The position numbers and the translations under genes are program-made. From the NCBI GenBank assembly GCA_900319385.1, contig ONOG01000019.1:1-48008 (forward strand): DNA of 48,008 bases, written 5' to 3'. Of the stretch, positions 15,788 to 24,255 are shown piece after piece (within the stretch, counting starts at the first letter, position 1; each line of letters begins with the position of its first letter). The notes under the pieces are model-generated. The model was not told the DNA's origin and did not search any database. It saw only the letters and a list, made by a program, of their open reading frames with translations. Origin of the DNA: an uncultured Prevotellaceae bacterium. Its GTDB lineage: Bacteria; Bacteroidota; Bacteroidia; Bacteroidales; Bacteroidaceae.

Positions 15788-15931
15788 CAGACCCACCCCC
15801 GACCCCTCCCTTGTAGGGAGGGGAGTATATACAAAAATCCCCTGCAAACACTTGCTGCTTGCAGGGGATTCTTTTTGAGTCTTTTAGTAACCACTCCCCT
15901 CCCTACAAGGGAGGGGTCGGGGGAGGGTCTG
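15788..15931. repeat. 39-bp inverted repeats flanking a terminator
   Basis: Arms at 15788-15826 and 15893-15931 match over 39 bp with one mismatch. Each arm is itself a small hairpin (GACCCCTCCCTTGTAGGGAGGGG). They bracket the terminator at 15836-15876. A 9-nt repeat (AGACCCAAC) lies just before, starting in the protease stop codon. Confidence 0.88.
15836..15876. terminator. bidirectional intrinsic terminator between convergent genes
   Basis: A perfect 12-bp stem (AATCCCCTGCAA, 15836-15847, with its complement 15859-15870) has CTTTTT after it on the plus strand and TTTTTG on the minus strand. It serves both the M6 protease and the TPR gene. Confidence 0.88.
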
Positions 15932-15996
15932 GAGGGCCTGTTGGGTCTGGAGGACCTGTTAGGGTTGTCGAGTCTGGCCTGTCAGGCCTATCGTCT

Positions 15997-17385
15997 TTAA
16001 TGTCCCTTCCAGAAGTTCTCGAGCTTCTGTTGCTTTTCGAGCTGAGCCTTGTATTCGGCATTGGCCTTGTTGTACTCAGCCTGACGAGCCTGGGCTTCGC
16101 TGATGCGTGCCTTCAGACGCGACACGGTTCCGGTGATACTTGCGTCTTCCGAAGCGGCCTTTGTGGCGAGGGCGAGGGCATTGCTGTAGTCCTTCTTCAT
16201 GGCAGCATTCTGTGCGCGGAACAGGTCGCAGCGTCCTGCGAGCGAGGGATCGAACTGTTCTGCCTTGCGCAGATAGCTCTCTACGTTGCCGCCGTTGCCG
16301 CTCTTGGCTAGGGCATAAACGACCTGCATGGCGATGCGTCCCTTCTGGCGGTCGTTGGTGCAGAGTTCGATAGCCTTGTCATAGTACTGCACAGCCTCGC
16401 CGTGCTTACCCTGCTTCTGTGTCCACTGTGCCATACCGATGGCCGAAGCGTAGGAGGGTTCGAGCTGATAGGCGTACTTCGAAGCGGTGAAATAGACATC
16501 GGTGTCGTCGCAGTCGTTGTTCTGAAGGATCGTGATGACGGAGCGCAGATAGGCCAGGTCGCCCTTGCGTTCCTCCACTTTCGGTGTGAAGATGGCGATG
16601 AGCTGGTCGCGGTCGGCGGCACGCGATTCGGCGAACTGATGTTCGACGGCCATGAGTGTGGGGTCGTACTGATCGACAATCTTCTGCTGCTGAGCGGGGT
16701 CGCTGGTTTGGTTAGCTTTCTCGAGCATCTTCTCGCACACTTCTTTGCAGAGCAGATAGTCCTTGAGGAACTGTTCGCGGAAGTCTGCGGGGTTGGCCTT
16801 GTACTTGGCGTACGATGTCTTGAAATACTGGTCGAGGACAAAGCCTTCGACTTCGTGCGTCGGGTCTTCGTTCACTTCGGCGATACCTTCGGTGAACATC
16901 TGGTAGGCGTTGTCGAGCGAGTAGTCGCTGAGGATCTGCGGTCCATAGACGCTGTAGTAGTAGGCCTTACGCGCGAGGACGGCACCGTGGCTCGTCTGGT
17001 TGCGTGGAGGGGAGAAGGAGTTGAGTTCGGCCACATACTTCATGCGGGTGTCCTCGAGCTTCATCAGTGCGTCGAGGTACTTCTTCTGCTCGGCTTTGTC
17101 CTGCGAGCCTTGGATGAGCTGGTAGATGACCATCTCGCCGCGCGAGTAGGTCGAGACCTGTGCGAGCGGAGCCTTTTCGAGCAGTGCCTGCACGCAGTCA
17201 AAGGCGTCTTTCCAGTTCTGCATCTTGTAGTATTCGTTGAGCATGCTCAGGTTGCCCAGCGCCTCGGTGCTGTCGTTGCCTTGGCCCACGCGGTCGTAAA
17301 CCGACGTGCCCTCGTACTGTGCCATGGCTGTGGTCGAAACCATCGTAACAGCCAGCATGGCAAGTGTTTTCTTCATCTGTTTCAT
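15997..17385 (-). CDS. exported tetratricopeptide-repeat protein
   Basis: The 462-residue product has a signal peptide (about 1-22, ending TTAMAQ). It is mostly helical, with TPR-like pairs recognisable near the middle and end (for example SAIGMAQWTQKQGKHGEAVQ and AQNAAMKKDYSNALALATKA). A coiled-coil, Gln/Glu/Lys-rich C-terminus (about 425-460) closes it. TPR proteins are scaffolds; a periplasmic role is inferred and no precise function can be given. An internal ATG at codon 4 is an alternative start. It is separated from the upstream porin gene by 178 bp holding simple repeats. It ends at the bidirectional terminator shared with the M6 protease. Confidence 0.87.
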   Translation of the reverse strand: MKQMKKTLAMLAVTMVSTTAMAQYEGTSVYDRVGQGNDSTEALGNLSMLNEYYKMQNWKDAFDCVQALLEKAPLAQVSTYSRGEMVIYQLIQGSQDKAEQKKYLDALMKLEDTRMKYVAELNSFSPPRNQTSHGAVLARKAYYYSVYGPQILSDYSLDNAYQMFTEGIAEVNEDPTHEVEGFVLDQYFKTSYAKYKANPADFREQFLKDYLLCKEVCEKMLEKANQTSDPAQQQKIVDQYDPTLMAVEHQFAESRAADRDQLIAIFTPKVEERKGDLAYLRSVITILQNNDCDDTDVYFTASKYAYQLEPSYASAIGMAQWTQKQGKHGEAVQYYDKAIELCTNDRQKGRIAMQVVYALAKSGNGGNVESYLRKAEQFDPSLAGRCDLFRAQNAAMKKDYSNALALATKAASEDASITGTVSRLKARISEAQARQAEYNKANAEYKAQLEKQQKLENFWKGH

Positions 17386-17413
17386 TGGTTAAGAGTTTAT
17401 GAGTTATAAATTA

Positions 17414-17460
17414 GAGTTGACAAGTTGACGAGTTGACGAGTTAACAAGTTAACAAGTTGT
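17414..17460. repeat. AGTTGACR octamer array
   Basis: Five 8-bp units (AGTTGACA, AGTTGACG twice, AGTTAACA twice) are the same family as at 11787. AT-rich TTTTAACTTTTAA runs follow up to 17520. The 178-bp gap holds nothing else. Confidence 0.85.
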
Positions 17461-17563
17461 TTCGTTGAGTTATAGCCGGCAGGCATTTTAACTTTTAATT
17501 TTAACTTTTAATTTTCTATTTGACCGTTTTAGGGGTAATGAGTTTAACTTGTGGAAAAATCTA

Positions 17564-19624
17564 TCAGTCGTAGAAGTTCCAGCTGATGCCGAAGTGCAGG
17601 CCGGAGGGGTTCATCGGATAGTGCGGTGCCCAGAAATAGCGGCCCTCCGATTGGTTGACATGATAGTACTGGACGTAGAAGCGGCACTTCTTGAGCAGCA
17701 CATTGGCATAGACGCTGATGAGGGGGTAGCCGCCGATGTCGATGGTGTGGCTGTCGCTCTGTGTGGTGAACATGCCGACGACGGGTGAATAGTCGGGGGC
17801 ATGATAACGGGTGAAGAAGGTCATGTCGCCGCCGATTTCGCAGTGCATCACCTTCGCCACGAGGAAGCGCAGATAGAGGTTGGTGTAGGTGTTGAGCGCA
17901 GGCAGGGGCAGGATGTCCTCGTGGGTCGATTTCTGCCAGGTGATGACATTGTCGAGGTGGACGGGGCCGAACTTGAGGTCCTGCCGCAGCTGAAGGCTGA
18001 ACACTTGGATGTGTTCGGTTGCCTGTTTCGGCAGCACGTTGTGTGCCTCGTAGGTGTTTCCCCCGACCGTGACCGTCGTTCCGTTGTCGGCCAGATAGGC
18101 GTAGTTTTTCAAGTTCTCGACCGCAGCACTGAGCACGGTGCGGGTGTGGGGCACGGTAATCTTGGCTCCGAGACGGGTACGTATGGTACTGGCGAGGTCA
18201 GTGTCCCACCAGGCATATTTTGAATGGTAATGTTCGAGATAGTAAGAGGGAATGAGGTTCTGCATACGTCCCTCGAGCACCACCTGTGCCGTGTCGCCCA
18301 GCAGCGGGATGTTCAGCTCACCCGTGCCGAAGAGGTTGAATTCGCCGACGTTCTCACCGGCCACCACCACGTCGCCGTTCACGTCGTAGTGGATCAGTCG
18401 GCCCTGGGTGCGCTGTATCTTTCCGCCCACCAGGACGTCGTGTTCCGAGTGTTTCTCGTCGTTCTCCAGCACTTCGCCGTCGATGACGTTGGGATGGGGA
18501 TGGGTAAAGCGCCGGTAGCGGAATCCGACAAAGGCACTGAGTCCTGCGACGGCATACTTGTTGAAACCTTCGCGCAGGGAGATGCCGAGCGAATTCTGCA
18601 TCTCGAGGTGGCGATAGCGGTCGTTCGACTGGGCGAGGGCTGGGAAAAAGTCGTTCTGATAGTACGTATGGCTGCTGTTGTCCTGGTCGGTGTAGGACTT
18701 GCGGCCGTTGTGCAGCTGGAACGAGTGGAACAGGGTGGTGACGGGTACAAACTCCTCCCACACGCTGACCGAGTCGCTGTCCTGGCGCAGGAAGCCGATG
18801 TGGTAGCGATGGTTGAGGGCCACTTCGTCGGTCTCCAGTCGGTTCTGTGTCGAGGTGAGACGCACGGGCATCTCGTTCGAGGCGTAGGACTGGGGCAGGT
18901 CCTCGGGACTGACGATATAGACGTCGCTCTCGAGTCCGCCGTTTTCGGCCCACTTCATGTAGTTGTGTGTGTAGTGGAAATGCAGATCGTAGCGTTCGCC
19001 GGTGTAGGAGGCAAAGCCCGTTGCGTTCATGAACGAAGTGGACTGGCGGTCGTAGTTGCCCTGCCCATACTGGTAGTCGAACATTCCGCCGAAGTTGAAG
19101 CGTTTGCCCACATTGTTGGCAAATATGGCACGGAAACGGTCCCAACCCGTGCGCTTATCGCCGCTCCAGGTGTAGGTCAGGTTCATGTAGGGCGACTTCG
19201 TGTTGTAGTGGAGGAAGTTCCCTGGCGCGATGATGAACTGGCTGAACGGCGCCAGGAAGATGAAGTTGGGGTCCCTCGGGCGCTCCATATACAGGCGGTT
19301 CAGACGCGGCGAACCGAGGTTGCTCAGGCCGCTGTAGTTTCCCTCGCGCCCCTCGTTGTGGTCGTCGTTCTGGAACAGGTGCTGGAGTGTATCGACGTCG
19401 GCCGGTCTTGGCTGTCCGTAGATGGGATCGACGGTCCATGCCCGCACATCGACGGGTACGACCTTCTTCGCCTTCTTGTTGCGGGCATCTTCGCGCATCA
19501 TCGAGTCGGCCACGCCCACACCGTCGTAGCCTGCGTTCGACTCCAGCTCACCGATGATGCGCTGGGCATGGGCAGACAGACAGCAGAGGGTGCTGCACAG
19601 AAATAGGTAGAGGACTCGTTTCAT
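17564..19624 (-). CDS. putative outer-membrane porin (Bacteroidetes Porin_10 type)
   Basis: The start was set at the ATG of MKRVLYLFLC (686 residues) because it begins a proper signal peptide ending SAHAQ. Nineteen further upstream codons are open but read through repeat-like sequence. The mature protein is beta-rich, with many alternating aromatic strands. It has the family's N-terminal pattern: WTVDPIYGQPRPADVDTLQHLFQ, then FIFLAPFSQFI, NYSGLSNLGSPRLN and later TYTWSGDKRTGWDRFRAIFANNVGKRFNFGG. It ends in an aromatic strand (FGISWNFYD). This matches the uncharacterised putative porins of Bacteroidetes. It probably forms a barrel; the substrate is unknown. It follows two small genes in the same direction. 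Confidence 0.88.
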   Translation of the reverse strand: MKRVLYLFLCSTLCCLSAHAQRIIGELESNAGYDGVGVADSMMREDARNKKAKKVVPVDVRAWTVDPIYGQPRPADVDTLQHLFQNDDHNEGREGNYSGLSNLGSPRLNRLYMERPRDPNFIFLAPFSQFIIAPGNFLHYNTKSPYMNLTYTWSGDKRTGWDRFRAIFANNVGKRFNFGGMFDYQYGQGNYDRQSTSFMNATGFASYTGERYDLHFHYTHNYMKWAENGGLESDVYIVSPEDLPQSYASNEMPVRLTSTQNRLETDEVALNHRYHIGFLRQDSDSVSVWEEFVPVTTLFHSFQLHNGRKSYTDQDNSSHTYYQNDFFPALAQSNDRYRHLEMQNSLGISLREGFNKYAVAGLSAFVGFRYRRFTHPHPNVIDGEVLENDEKHSEHDVLVGGKIQRTQGRLIHYDVNGDVVVAGENVGEFNLFGTGELNIPLLGDTAQVVLEGRMQNLIPSYYLEHYHSKYAWWDTDLASTIRTRLGAKITVPHTRTVLSAAVENLKNYAYLADNGTTVTVGGNTYEAHNVLPKQATEHIQVFSLQLRQDLKFGPVHLDNVITWQKSTHEDILPLPALNTYTNLYLRFLVAKVMHCEIGGDMTFFTRYHAPDYSPVVGMFTTQSDSHTIDIGGYPLISVYANVLLKKCRFYVQYYHVNQSEGRYFWAPHYPMNPSGLHFGISWNFYD

Positions 19625-19708
19625 CCGTATCATCCGTGGATGTCGCACGATGCGTGCCATCCGTGTCAATCGTTGTTTCATTAGAAAAAAACGTGCTCAC
19701 GCCCATGG

Positions 19709-19969
19709 TCAGAACATGAAGCGCAGCACAAACTCGACCACCTTCAGCAGGATGGCTCCGAAACCGACGCCGAAGAACAGCGCACGCTGCTCCGGCAGCA
19801 AGAAATAGATGGCGATGGCGGCGACGAAGCCTATCATGAAGACGACGTTGAGCACCTGGCGTACCTGCCGCACACGTTCGGTGCGGCGACTGGGACGGTG
19901 CCAACGGCTCTTCCCTTTCTCCTTGGCGAGGGCTTCGGCAATGGCCTGATCGATTTCCTCCTGCTTCAT
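19709..19969 (-). CDS. small two-helix membrane protein
   Basis: The 86-residue protein has a charged helical N-terminus (MKQEEIDQAIAEALAKEKGK, then an Arg-rich stretch). Two hydrophobic segments follow (about 40-58, VLNVVFMIGFVAAIAIYFLL, and 63-85, ALFFGVGFGAILLKVVEFVL). Its ATG overlaps the stop of the upstream DUF4468-like gene (ATGA), so the two are translationally coupled. No family function is known to me. Similar small membrane proteins are common in Bacteroidales. Confidence 0.8.
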   Translation of the reverse strand: MKQEEIDQAIAEALAKEKGKSRWHRPSRRTERVRQVRQVLNVVFMIGFVAAIAIYFLLPEQRALFFGVGFGAILLKVVEFVLRFMF

Positions 19970-20610
19970 CGAACAGCTTCCTCAATCTCCTTGAACAGTT
20001 CGTCCTTCAGGTCCACGGTCTTCACACGGAAGCGGGCCACCGACTTCAGCAGTCGTCCTTTCTTGTCGAACGCCTCGCGGTCGCTGATCCATTCTTCGGC
20101 CGCCATGCGCTCCGGCTCTTCGACGAACACGTAGGTAAAGTAGATCTGCGAGATTTCGGCCGTCACATGACCGTCGCGCACACTGAGGCGCAGGATATAG
20201 TTCGTGCGCGTGGCATCGCGGTTGAGCACCTTGTTCGTGAACACCAGCTCTTCGTCGCCCTGGCACACGAGGGTGCCCTCATCGACGTCGGCCACGGTCA
20301 CGCCGGCATATTCATAGTTGTGGAAGAAGCTGGCTTCGGTCCATTCGCCACGCGTCGTGTTGGGCGTGTAGCGCAGGTCGGCCCACTGTCCGAGCTTGTA
20401 GAACAAGTCGCGGGCCGACTTGCCCTGCGCCTCGATTTCCTTCGTAAAGACGATTTTTCCCTCGCGTTCGGGCACGGCGCCGGCCAGGTAGTAGGTCGCA
20501 TCCTGGCGTCCGTCGTAGTATTTCTTCATCAGCAGCTGAGCGCTGGCTGTGGTGGCCATCAGTGGCAGCACTGCCATGGCCAGGCCTATCATCAGTCGTT
20601 TCATTGTCAT
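19966..20610 (-). CDS. exported DUF4468-like protein
   Basis: The 214-residue product has a signal peptide (1-25, ending TTASAQ). A single domain follows with the pattern GKIVFTKEIEAQGKSARDLFYKLGQWADLR typical of DUF4468 (also called TBP-like) proteins of Bacteroidetes, whose function is unknown. The C-terminus is helical and charged. The start may be the first ATG (20610) or the third codon, also ATG. A promoter lies 41 bp upstream. It heads a run of minus-strand genes: the small membrane protein, the porin and the TPR protein. Confidence 0.8.
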   Translation of the reverse strand: MTMKRLMIGLAMAVLPLMATTASAQLLMKKYYDGRQDATYYLAGAVPEREGKIVFTKEIEAQGKSARDLFYKLGQWADLRYTPNTTRGEWTEASFFHNYEYAGVTVADVDEGTLVCQGDEELVFTNKVLNRDATRTNYILRLSVRDGHVTAEISQIYFTYVFVEEPERMAAEEWISDREAFDKKGRLLKSVARFRVKTVDLKDELFKEIEEAVR

Positions 20611-20650
20611 AACGATGTTGTTTAGGTTCTACATAGTTTTTATACAAGGT

Positions 20651-20682
20651 GCAAAGTTACGGCAAACCGCGCTCACTACAAA
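20651..20682 (-). promoter_or_regulatory. promoter of the DUF4468-like gene
   Basis: On the minus strand TTTG (20682-20679), a 19-bp spacer and TAACTTTGC (20659-20651) match the Bacteroidetes consensus. Confidence 0.8.
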
Positions 20683-20827
20683 ATAAATTAACATAATTTA
20701 TTATTGGTGTCTGGTAAAGAGGCGACAGAGGCACAGCGCGGGCTGGCTGCCTGCGCACAAAGGGCTCCCCCACTCTGCCCTGCGAACCCGACCCTGCCGC
20801 GCATAACACCTGTCCCGTCTGGACAAC

Positions 20828-20965
20828 AAACTCGGACGGAGCGCGGAATGAACTCAAAATATCACTGATATTTTCAAAAATTTCACTGATATTTGTAAGA
20901 ATTCCATTGATATTTCTACAAATCTCAATGATATTTTGAGTTCATTCCGCGCTCCCTCCGAGTTT
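20828..20965. repeat. palindromic element with three 21-bp internal repeats (copy 2)
   Basis: Arms of 37 bp (20828-20864 and 20929-20965) match with one mismatch. They enclose three 21-bp units starting at 20870, 20891 and 20912, each of ATTTCTACAAAT...TGAT type. The core ACTCAAAATATCAnTGAT is shared with copy 1 at 10341. The outer arm bases differ from copy 1 yet remain self-complementary. Confidence 0.9.
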
Positions 20966-21034
20966 CTTCTGCGCCGTGAGCAGGTTCGGTGTGCGCCGAT
21001 GCCCTGTCTGAAGGGCGGTGCCGAGGCGTTCGGT

Positions 21035-21823
21035 CTATTCCTCGGCGGGCAGGTGTTTGGCCTCCTCCCACAGTTCGTCCATCTCGGCCAGCGTCATGTC
21101 ACGCAGGTTGCGGCCCTGCTCCTGGGCTCGCTGCTCGACATAGTTGAAGCGGCGGATGAATTTGTGGTTCGTACGCTCGAGCGCGTTGTCGGGGTTGATG
21201 TGGTAGAGGCGTGCGGCATTGATGAGCGAGAACATGACATCGCCAAACTCAGCCTCGGCACGGTCGGCGTCCATCTGCTCGACCTCGGCCTCAAACTCGC
21301 GGATTTCCTCCTTCACTTTCTTCCACACGTCGCGGCGTTCCTCCCAGTCAAAACCGACGTTGCGTGCCTTGTCCTGCACACGGTATGCCTTGATGAGCGA
21401 GGGCAGCGACTGCGGCACGCCGCTCAGCGTTCCCTTGCCCTGCTTCTCCTTGAGCTTCATCTGCTCCCAGGTCTTCAGCACAGCTCCGGCATCGTTGGCC
21501 ACGGCATCGCCATAGACGTGGGGATGACGGAAAATCAGTTTGTCGCACTCTTTGTTGCAGACGTCGGCCATGTCGAAGCGCTGCTGCTCCTCGCCGATGC
21601 GTGCATAGAACACCATGTGCATCAGCACGTCGCCCACCTCCTCGCAGATGCCGCGCGCATCGTCCTTCATCAGGGCTTCGCACAGTTCGTAGGTCTCCTC
21701 GATGGTGTTGGCGCGCAGGCTCTCATTGGTCTGCTTCTTGTCCCAGGGACACTTCTCGCGCAGCGTGTCGAGCACGTCGAGCAGACGTCCGAAGGCTTCC
21801 ATTTTCTCTTCTCTTGTGTGCAT
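21035..21823 (-). CDS. mazG: nucleoside triphosphate pyrophosphohydrolase MazG
   Basis: The 262-residue protein carries two MazG domains. The first shows LREKCPWDKKQTNESL, then IEETYELCEAL and EEVGDVLMHMVFYARI (the ExxE...ExxD metal site). The second shows KVKEEIREFEAE and AEAEFGDVMFSLINAARL. MazG hydrolyses NTPs to NMP and pyrophosphate and cleans the nucleotide pool. Length matches the family (about 260). It is a single gene with its own minus-strand promoter element at 21852. Its stop lies about 70 bp from the palindromic element. Confidence 0.96.
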   Translation of the reverse strand: MHTREEKMEAFGRLLDVLDTLREKCPWDKKQTNESLRANTIEETYELCEALMKDDARGICEEVGDVLMHMVFYARIGEEQQRFDMADVCNKECDKLIFRHPHVYGDAVANDAGAVLKTWEQMKLKEKQGKGTLSGVPQSLPSLIKAYRVQDKARNVGFDWEERRDVWKKVKEEIREFEAEVEQMDADRAEAEFGDVMFSLINAARLYHINPDNALERTNHKFIRRFNYVEQRAQEQGRNLRDMTLAEMDELWEEAKHLPAEE

Positions 21824-21851
21824 AGTGTGGTTAAGTTTCGTTATTTTTACT

Positions 21852-21860
21852 GCAAAGTTA
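21852..21860 (-). promoter_or_regulatory. mazG: promoter -7 element of mazG
   Basis: TAACTTTGC on the minus strand lies 29 bp before the ATG. No convincing -33 box was found. Confidence 0.6.
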
Positions 21861-21901
21861 GGGCTTATTTTGCAGAAAATCAGTATTTCTTACGCCGAAA
21901 A

Positions 21902-21933
21902 TTGTGTTTTCGGAAAAAGTATCGTAATTTTGC
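21902..21933 (+). promoter_or_regulatory. promoter of the second M6 protease
   Basis: TTG at 21902-21904, a 20-bp spacer and TAATTTTGC at 21925-21933 lie 36 bp before the ATG at 21970. It is divergent from the mazG promoter. Confidence 0.7.
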
Positions 21934-21969
21934 AACGATTATACACCTATTTATAATATAAGGAACAAT

Positions 21970-23694
21970 ATGAAACGTATTTATACACTCCTGCTGCTCT
22001 CGGCCGCAACCCTCACGATGAATGCCACGGTGAAACCGCGCTACCGCACCGCCACCACTGCCCCGTGGGTGCAGACCGAAGAATCGGCCGATGCCGACCA
22101 TCACCACCAACGCCGCACCGTGGGTGTGCACGACTTGGCATCGCTCGGCTCGATGGGAAGCCCCAACATACCCGTCATCCTCGTGCAGTTTGCCGACAAG
22201 AAGTTCATCAGCGGACTGCCCGAAGGTGAGCAGTGCGAAACACAGGAGCAGGCCGACATGGTCGGCGACTTCTACGACCTGTTCTGCAACGGACTGCGCG
22301 ACGACGCCGGCTACTGCACCGAAATCGGCAGCTTCGGGGCCATCCGCGAATTCTTCCGCGACCAGTCGGCCGGACTGTTCACCCCCAACTTCCACGTCAT
22401 CGGCCCCGTCACGCTCGACCAGGGATATGCCTACTACGGCAAGAACTCCGGCTCGCGCAAGGATGTCAACATCAAAGAATTTTACAAGGAAAGCCTGCTG
22501 AAGGCACAGGAACTGCAGGAAGACTGGACCATCTTCGACAACAACGGCGACGGCACGATCGACATGGCCTTCTTCGTCTTCGCCGGCGAAGGCGAGAACG
22601 GCGGCGGCGGCGCCAACACCATCTGGCCCAAAGAAGAAGCCAACGGCGGCACCATCGAGGGCGTACAGTACGGATGCTACGCCTGCTGCAACGAGACCTA
22701 TAAAGAGGAAACCGACGGCATCGGCGTCTTTGTCCACGAACTCAGCCACGCCCTTGGGCTGCCCGACTTCTACGACTACAACTACGTAGCCTACGGACTC
22801 GACTACTGGGACGTCATGGACTCGGGCTGCTACTGTCAGGACGGCGCCCACCCCTGCGGCTACAGCGCCTACGAAAAGGACTTCATGGGCTGGCAACCGC
22901 TCATCACCCTCAGCCCCGAGGAAGCACAGCACCTCGTGCTCGCACCCCAGCACGCCGGCGGACAAGCCTACAAAATCGTCAACCCAGACAATGCCAACGA
23001 ATACTTCATCATCGAGAATCGGCAGAACGAACTGTGGGACACCTACATCGGACGCGGCACCGAGCGCACGAAAATGCACGGTCTGCTCATCTCCCACATC
23101 GACTTCACCCAGGGCAGCTGGACCGGCAACCGCCTCAACTCCACCCTCAACCGCCAGCGCTACTCCGTCATTCCCGCCGACGGAAACCTCTACAGCTACA
23201 TGAACGTGACCAACACCGCCGAGTACAACGACTTCTACCTCTCGGTCATCGGCGACCTGTTCCCTGGAGCACATGAGGTGACGGAATGGGCGGGCACCGA
23301 AAGTGTGGACATGCCCTACCGTACGACCGAGAAGGTGACAGAAACAGTCACCGAAACCATCGATGGCGAAGAAGTGACACACGAAGTCACGAATACCGTC
23401 GAGGTGATCAAGACCCAGACTCTCCCCGTCACCTACAACGGTTCAGAACTCAACCAACCCCTGCGCAACATCGTCGAACTCGAGGACGGAACCATCGAAC
23501 TCGACTACTGCCCCGACGGCAAAGTGCCCACCGCCATCGCCGCCGCCCCCGTCTGCGACCAGCGCAACGCCACCCTCTACACCCTCAGTGGGCAGGCCAT
23601 CGGCACCGTGCGTATGCAAGGCCAGCACCCCAACCTCGACGCTCTGCCCGCCGGCATTTACATCGTCAACAAGCAGAAATACGTCGTCAGATAA
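21970..23694 (+). CDS. secreted M6-family metalloprotease with T9SS-type tail
   Basis: The 574-residue protein has a signal peptide (1-19, ending TMNA) and a short propeptide. The peptidase domain starts near NIPVILVQFADKKF and carries the zinc motif HELSHALGLPD (His256, Glu257, His260), followed by YWDVMDSGCYC. This is the M6/InhA signature also seen in the protease at 13176. After about 460 residues comes a linker with repeated TVTETI-type strands. The tail ATLYTLSGQAIG ... LPAGIYIVNKQ looks like a T9SS type-A sorting domain. It is likely an extracellular endopeptidase. The last seven codons and stop are part of a 22-bp tandem repeat that continues downstream. Confidence 0.92.
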   Translation: MKRIYTLLLLSAATLTMNATVKPRYRTATTAPWVQTEESADADHHHQRRTVGVHDLASLGSMGSPNIPVILVQFADKKFISGLPEGEQCETQEQADMVGDFYDLFCNGLRDDAGYCTEIGSFGAIREFFRDQSAGLFTPNFHVIGPVTLDQGYAYYGKNSGSRKDVNIKEFYKESLLKAQELQEDWTIFDNNGDGTIDMAFFVFAGEGENGGGGANTIWPKEEANGGTIEGVQYGCYACCNETYKEETDGIGVFVHELSHALGLPDFYDYNYVAYGLDYWDVMDSGCYCQDGAHPCGYSAYEKDFMGWQPLITLSPEEAQHLVLAPQHAGGQAYKIVNPDNANEYFIIENRQNELWDTYIGRGTERTKMHGLLISHIDFTQGSWTGNRLNSTLNRQRYSVIPADGNLYSYMNVTNTAEYNDFYLSVIGDLFPGAHEVTEWAGTESVDMPYRTTEKVTETVTETIDGEEVTHEVTNTVEVIKTQTLPVTYNGSELNQPLRNIVELEDGTIELDYCPDGKVPTAIAAAPVCDQRNATLYTLSGQAIGTVRMQGQHPNLDALPAGIYIVNKQKYVVR

Positions 23695-23742
23695 GCAAAG
23701 CTGCAACGTCTGACAAGCAAAGCTAAGACGTCGGATAAGCAC
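23671..23742. repeat. 22-bp tandem array starting inside the protease 3' end
   Basis: Units begin with AAGC at 23671, 23693, 23715 and 23737, exactly 22 bp apart (pattern AAGCAAAGCT...ACGTCnGAY). The first unit is coding and the stop TAA (23692-23694) spans the unit boundary. Confidence 0.85.
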
Positions 23743-23835
23743 GCGAAAGCCCACCGCTGTAACGTTTTTGCAAAAAAAATTGCAAGAAACGGAAAAATTT
23801 TTCACTGATAGTTTTTCACTTTTAACTTTTCTTCG

Positions 23836-23844
23836 TATCTTTGC
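23836..23844 (+). promoter_or_regulatory. promoter -7 element before a possible RNA gene
   Basis: TATCTTTGC fits TAnnTTTGC. It is preceded by a T-rich tract and followed by about 270 bp without a coding frame. Confidence 0.65.
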
Positions 23845-23849
23845 AGCGT

Positions 23850-24118
23850 CAACAGAGAACAACGGCGGTTGATTCACTCTTTGAACGACAACAGATCATA
23901 CCCTTAGCCGGGGCAAAGGATCGATCGGGATACTCATCAAATTACATCAGAAAACCGAGAACGTTTCGCATATCAATGGCGGGCCACGCCTTCGCAAGAA
24001 GGTAACCTCGAGTCGGTGGATTACAAAGATATGTGGACCCTCAAAACTTATCTACTCGGAGTTTCATCACATCTCCTCCCGGCTTTCATATAGGAAGAGG
24101 CGCATCCCACGCCTCTTT
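23850..24118 (+). ncRNA. candidate structured non-coding RNA
   Basis: A good promoter is followed by about 270 bp that does not code and contains several possible stems, for example CCTTC-GCAA-GAAGG near 23990-24003. It ends in a hairpin with an 8-bp stem (24095-24102 with 24110-24117, AAGAGGCG/CGCCTCTT) and a short T-rich run. I see no tmRNA tag, no RNase P or SRP core, and no known riboswitch box. A 6S-like RNA is one option because size and free-standing promoter fit, but I did not find a convincing long rod. It could also be a leader of the tRNA transcript. Confidence 0.4.
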
Positions 24119-24165
24119 CATTTCGACCCAACGTCAGCACGCACCACAGGGTGAATGTGCGAACA

Positions 24166-24252
24166 GGAAAGTTGCCGGAGTGGTCGAACGGGCCGCACTC
24201 GAAATGCGGTGACCGGGTAACTGGTCCGGGGGTTCGAATCCCTCACTTTCCG
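24166..24252 (+). tRNA. tRNA-Ser (anticodon CGA)
   Basis: An 87-nt class II tRNA has acceptor stem GGAAAGT (24166-24172) with ACTTTCC (24245-24251). The anticodon stem is CCGCA/TGCGG with loop CTCGAAA and anticodon CGA at 24200-24202. It has a long variable arm, a T-loop GGTTCGAATCC and discriminator G. CCA is not encoded. It reads UCG serine codons. Confidence 0.96.
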
Positions 24253-24255
24253 CTG

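Noticed and set aside
20936..21961. 341-codon plus-strand frame opposite mazG
   Set aside because: It is the complement of mazG plus one arm of the palindromic element. MazG motifs on the minus strand are decisive.
21880..23382. 500-codon minus-strand frame opposite the second M6 protease
   Set aside because: Shadow frame. The zinc motif, signal peptide and sorting tail are on the plus strand.
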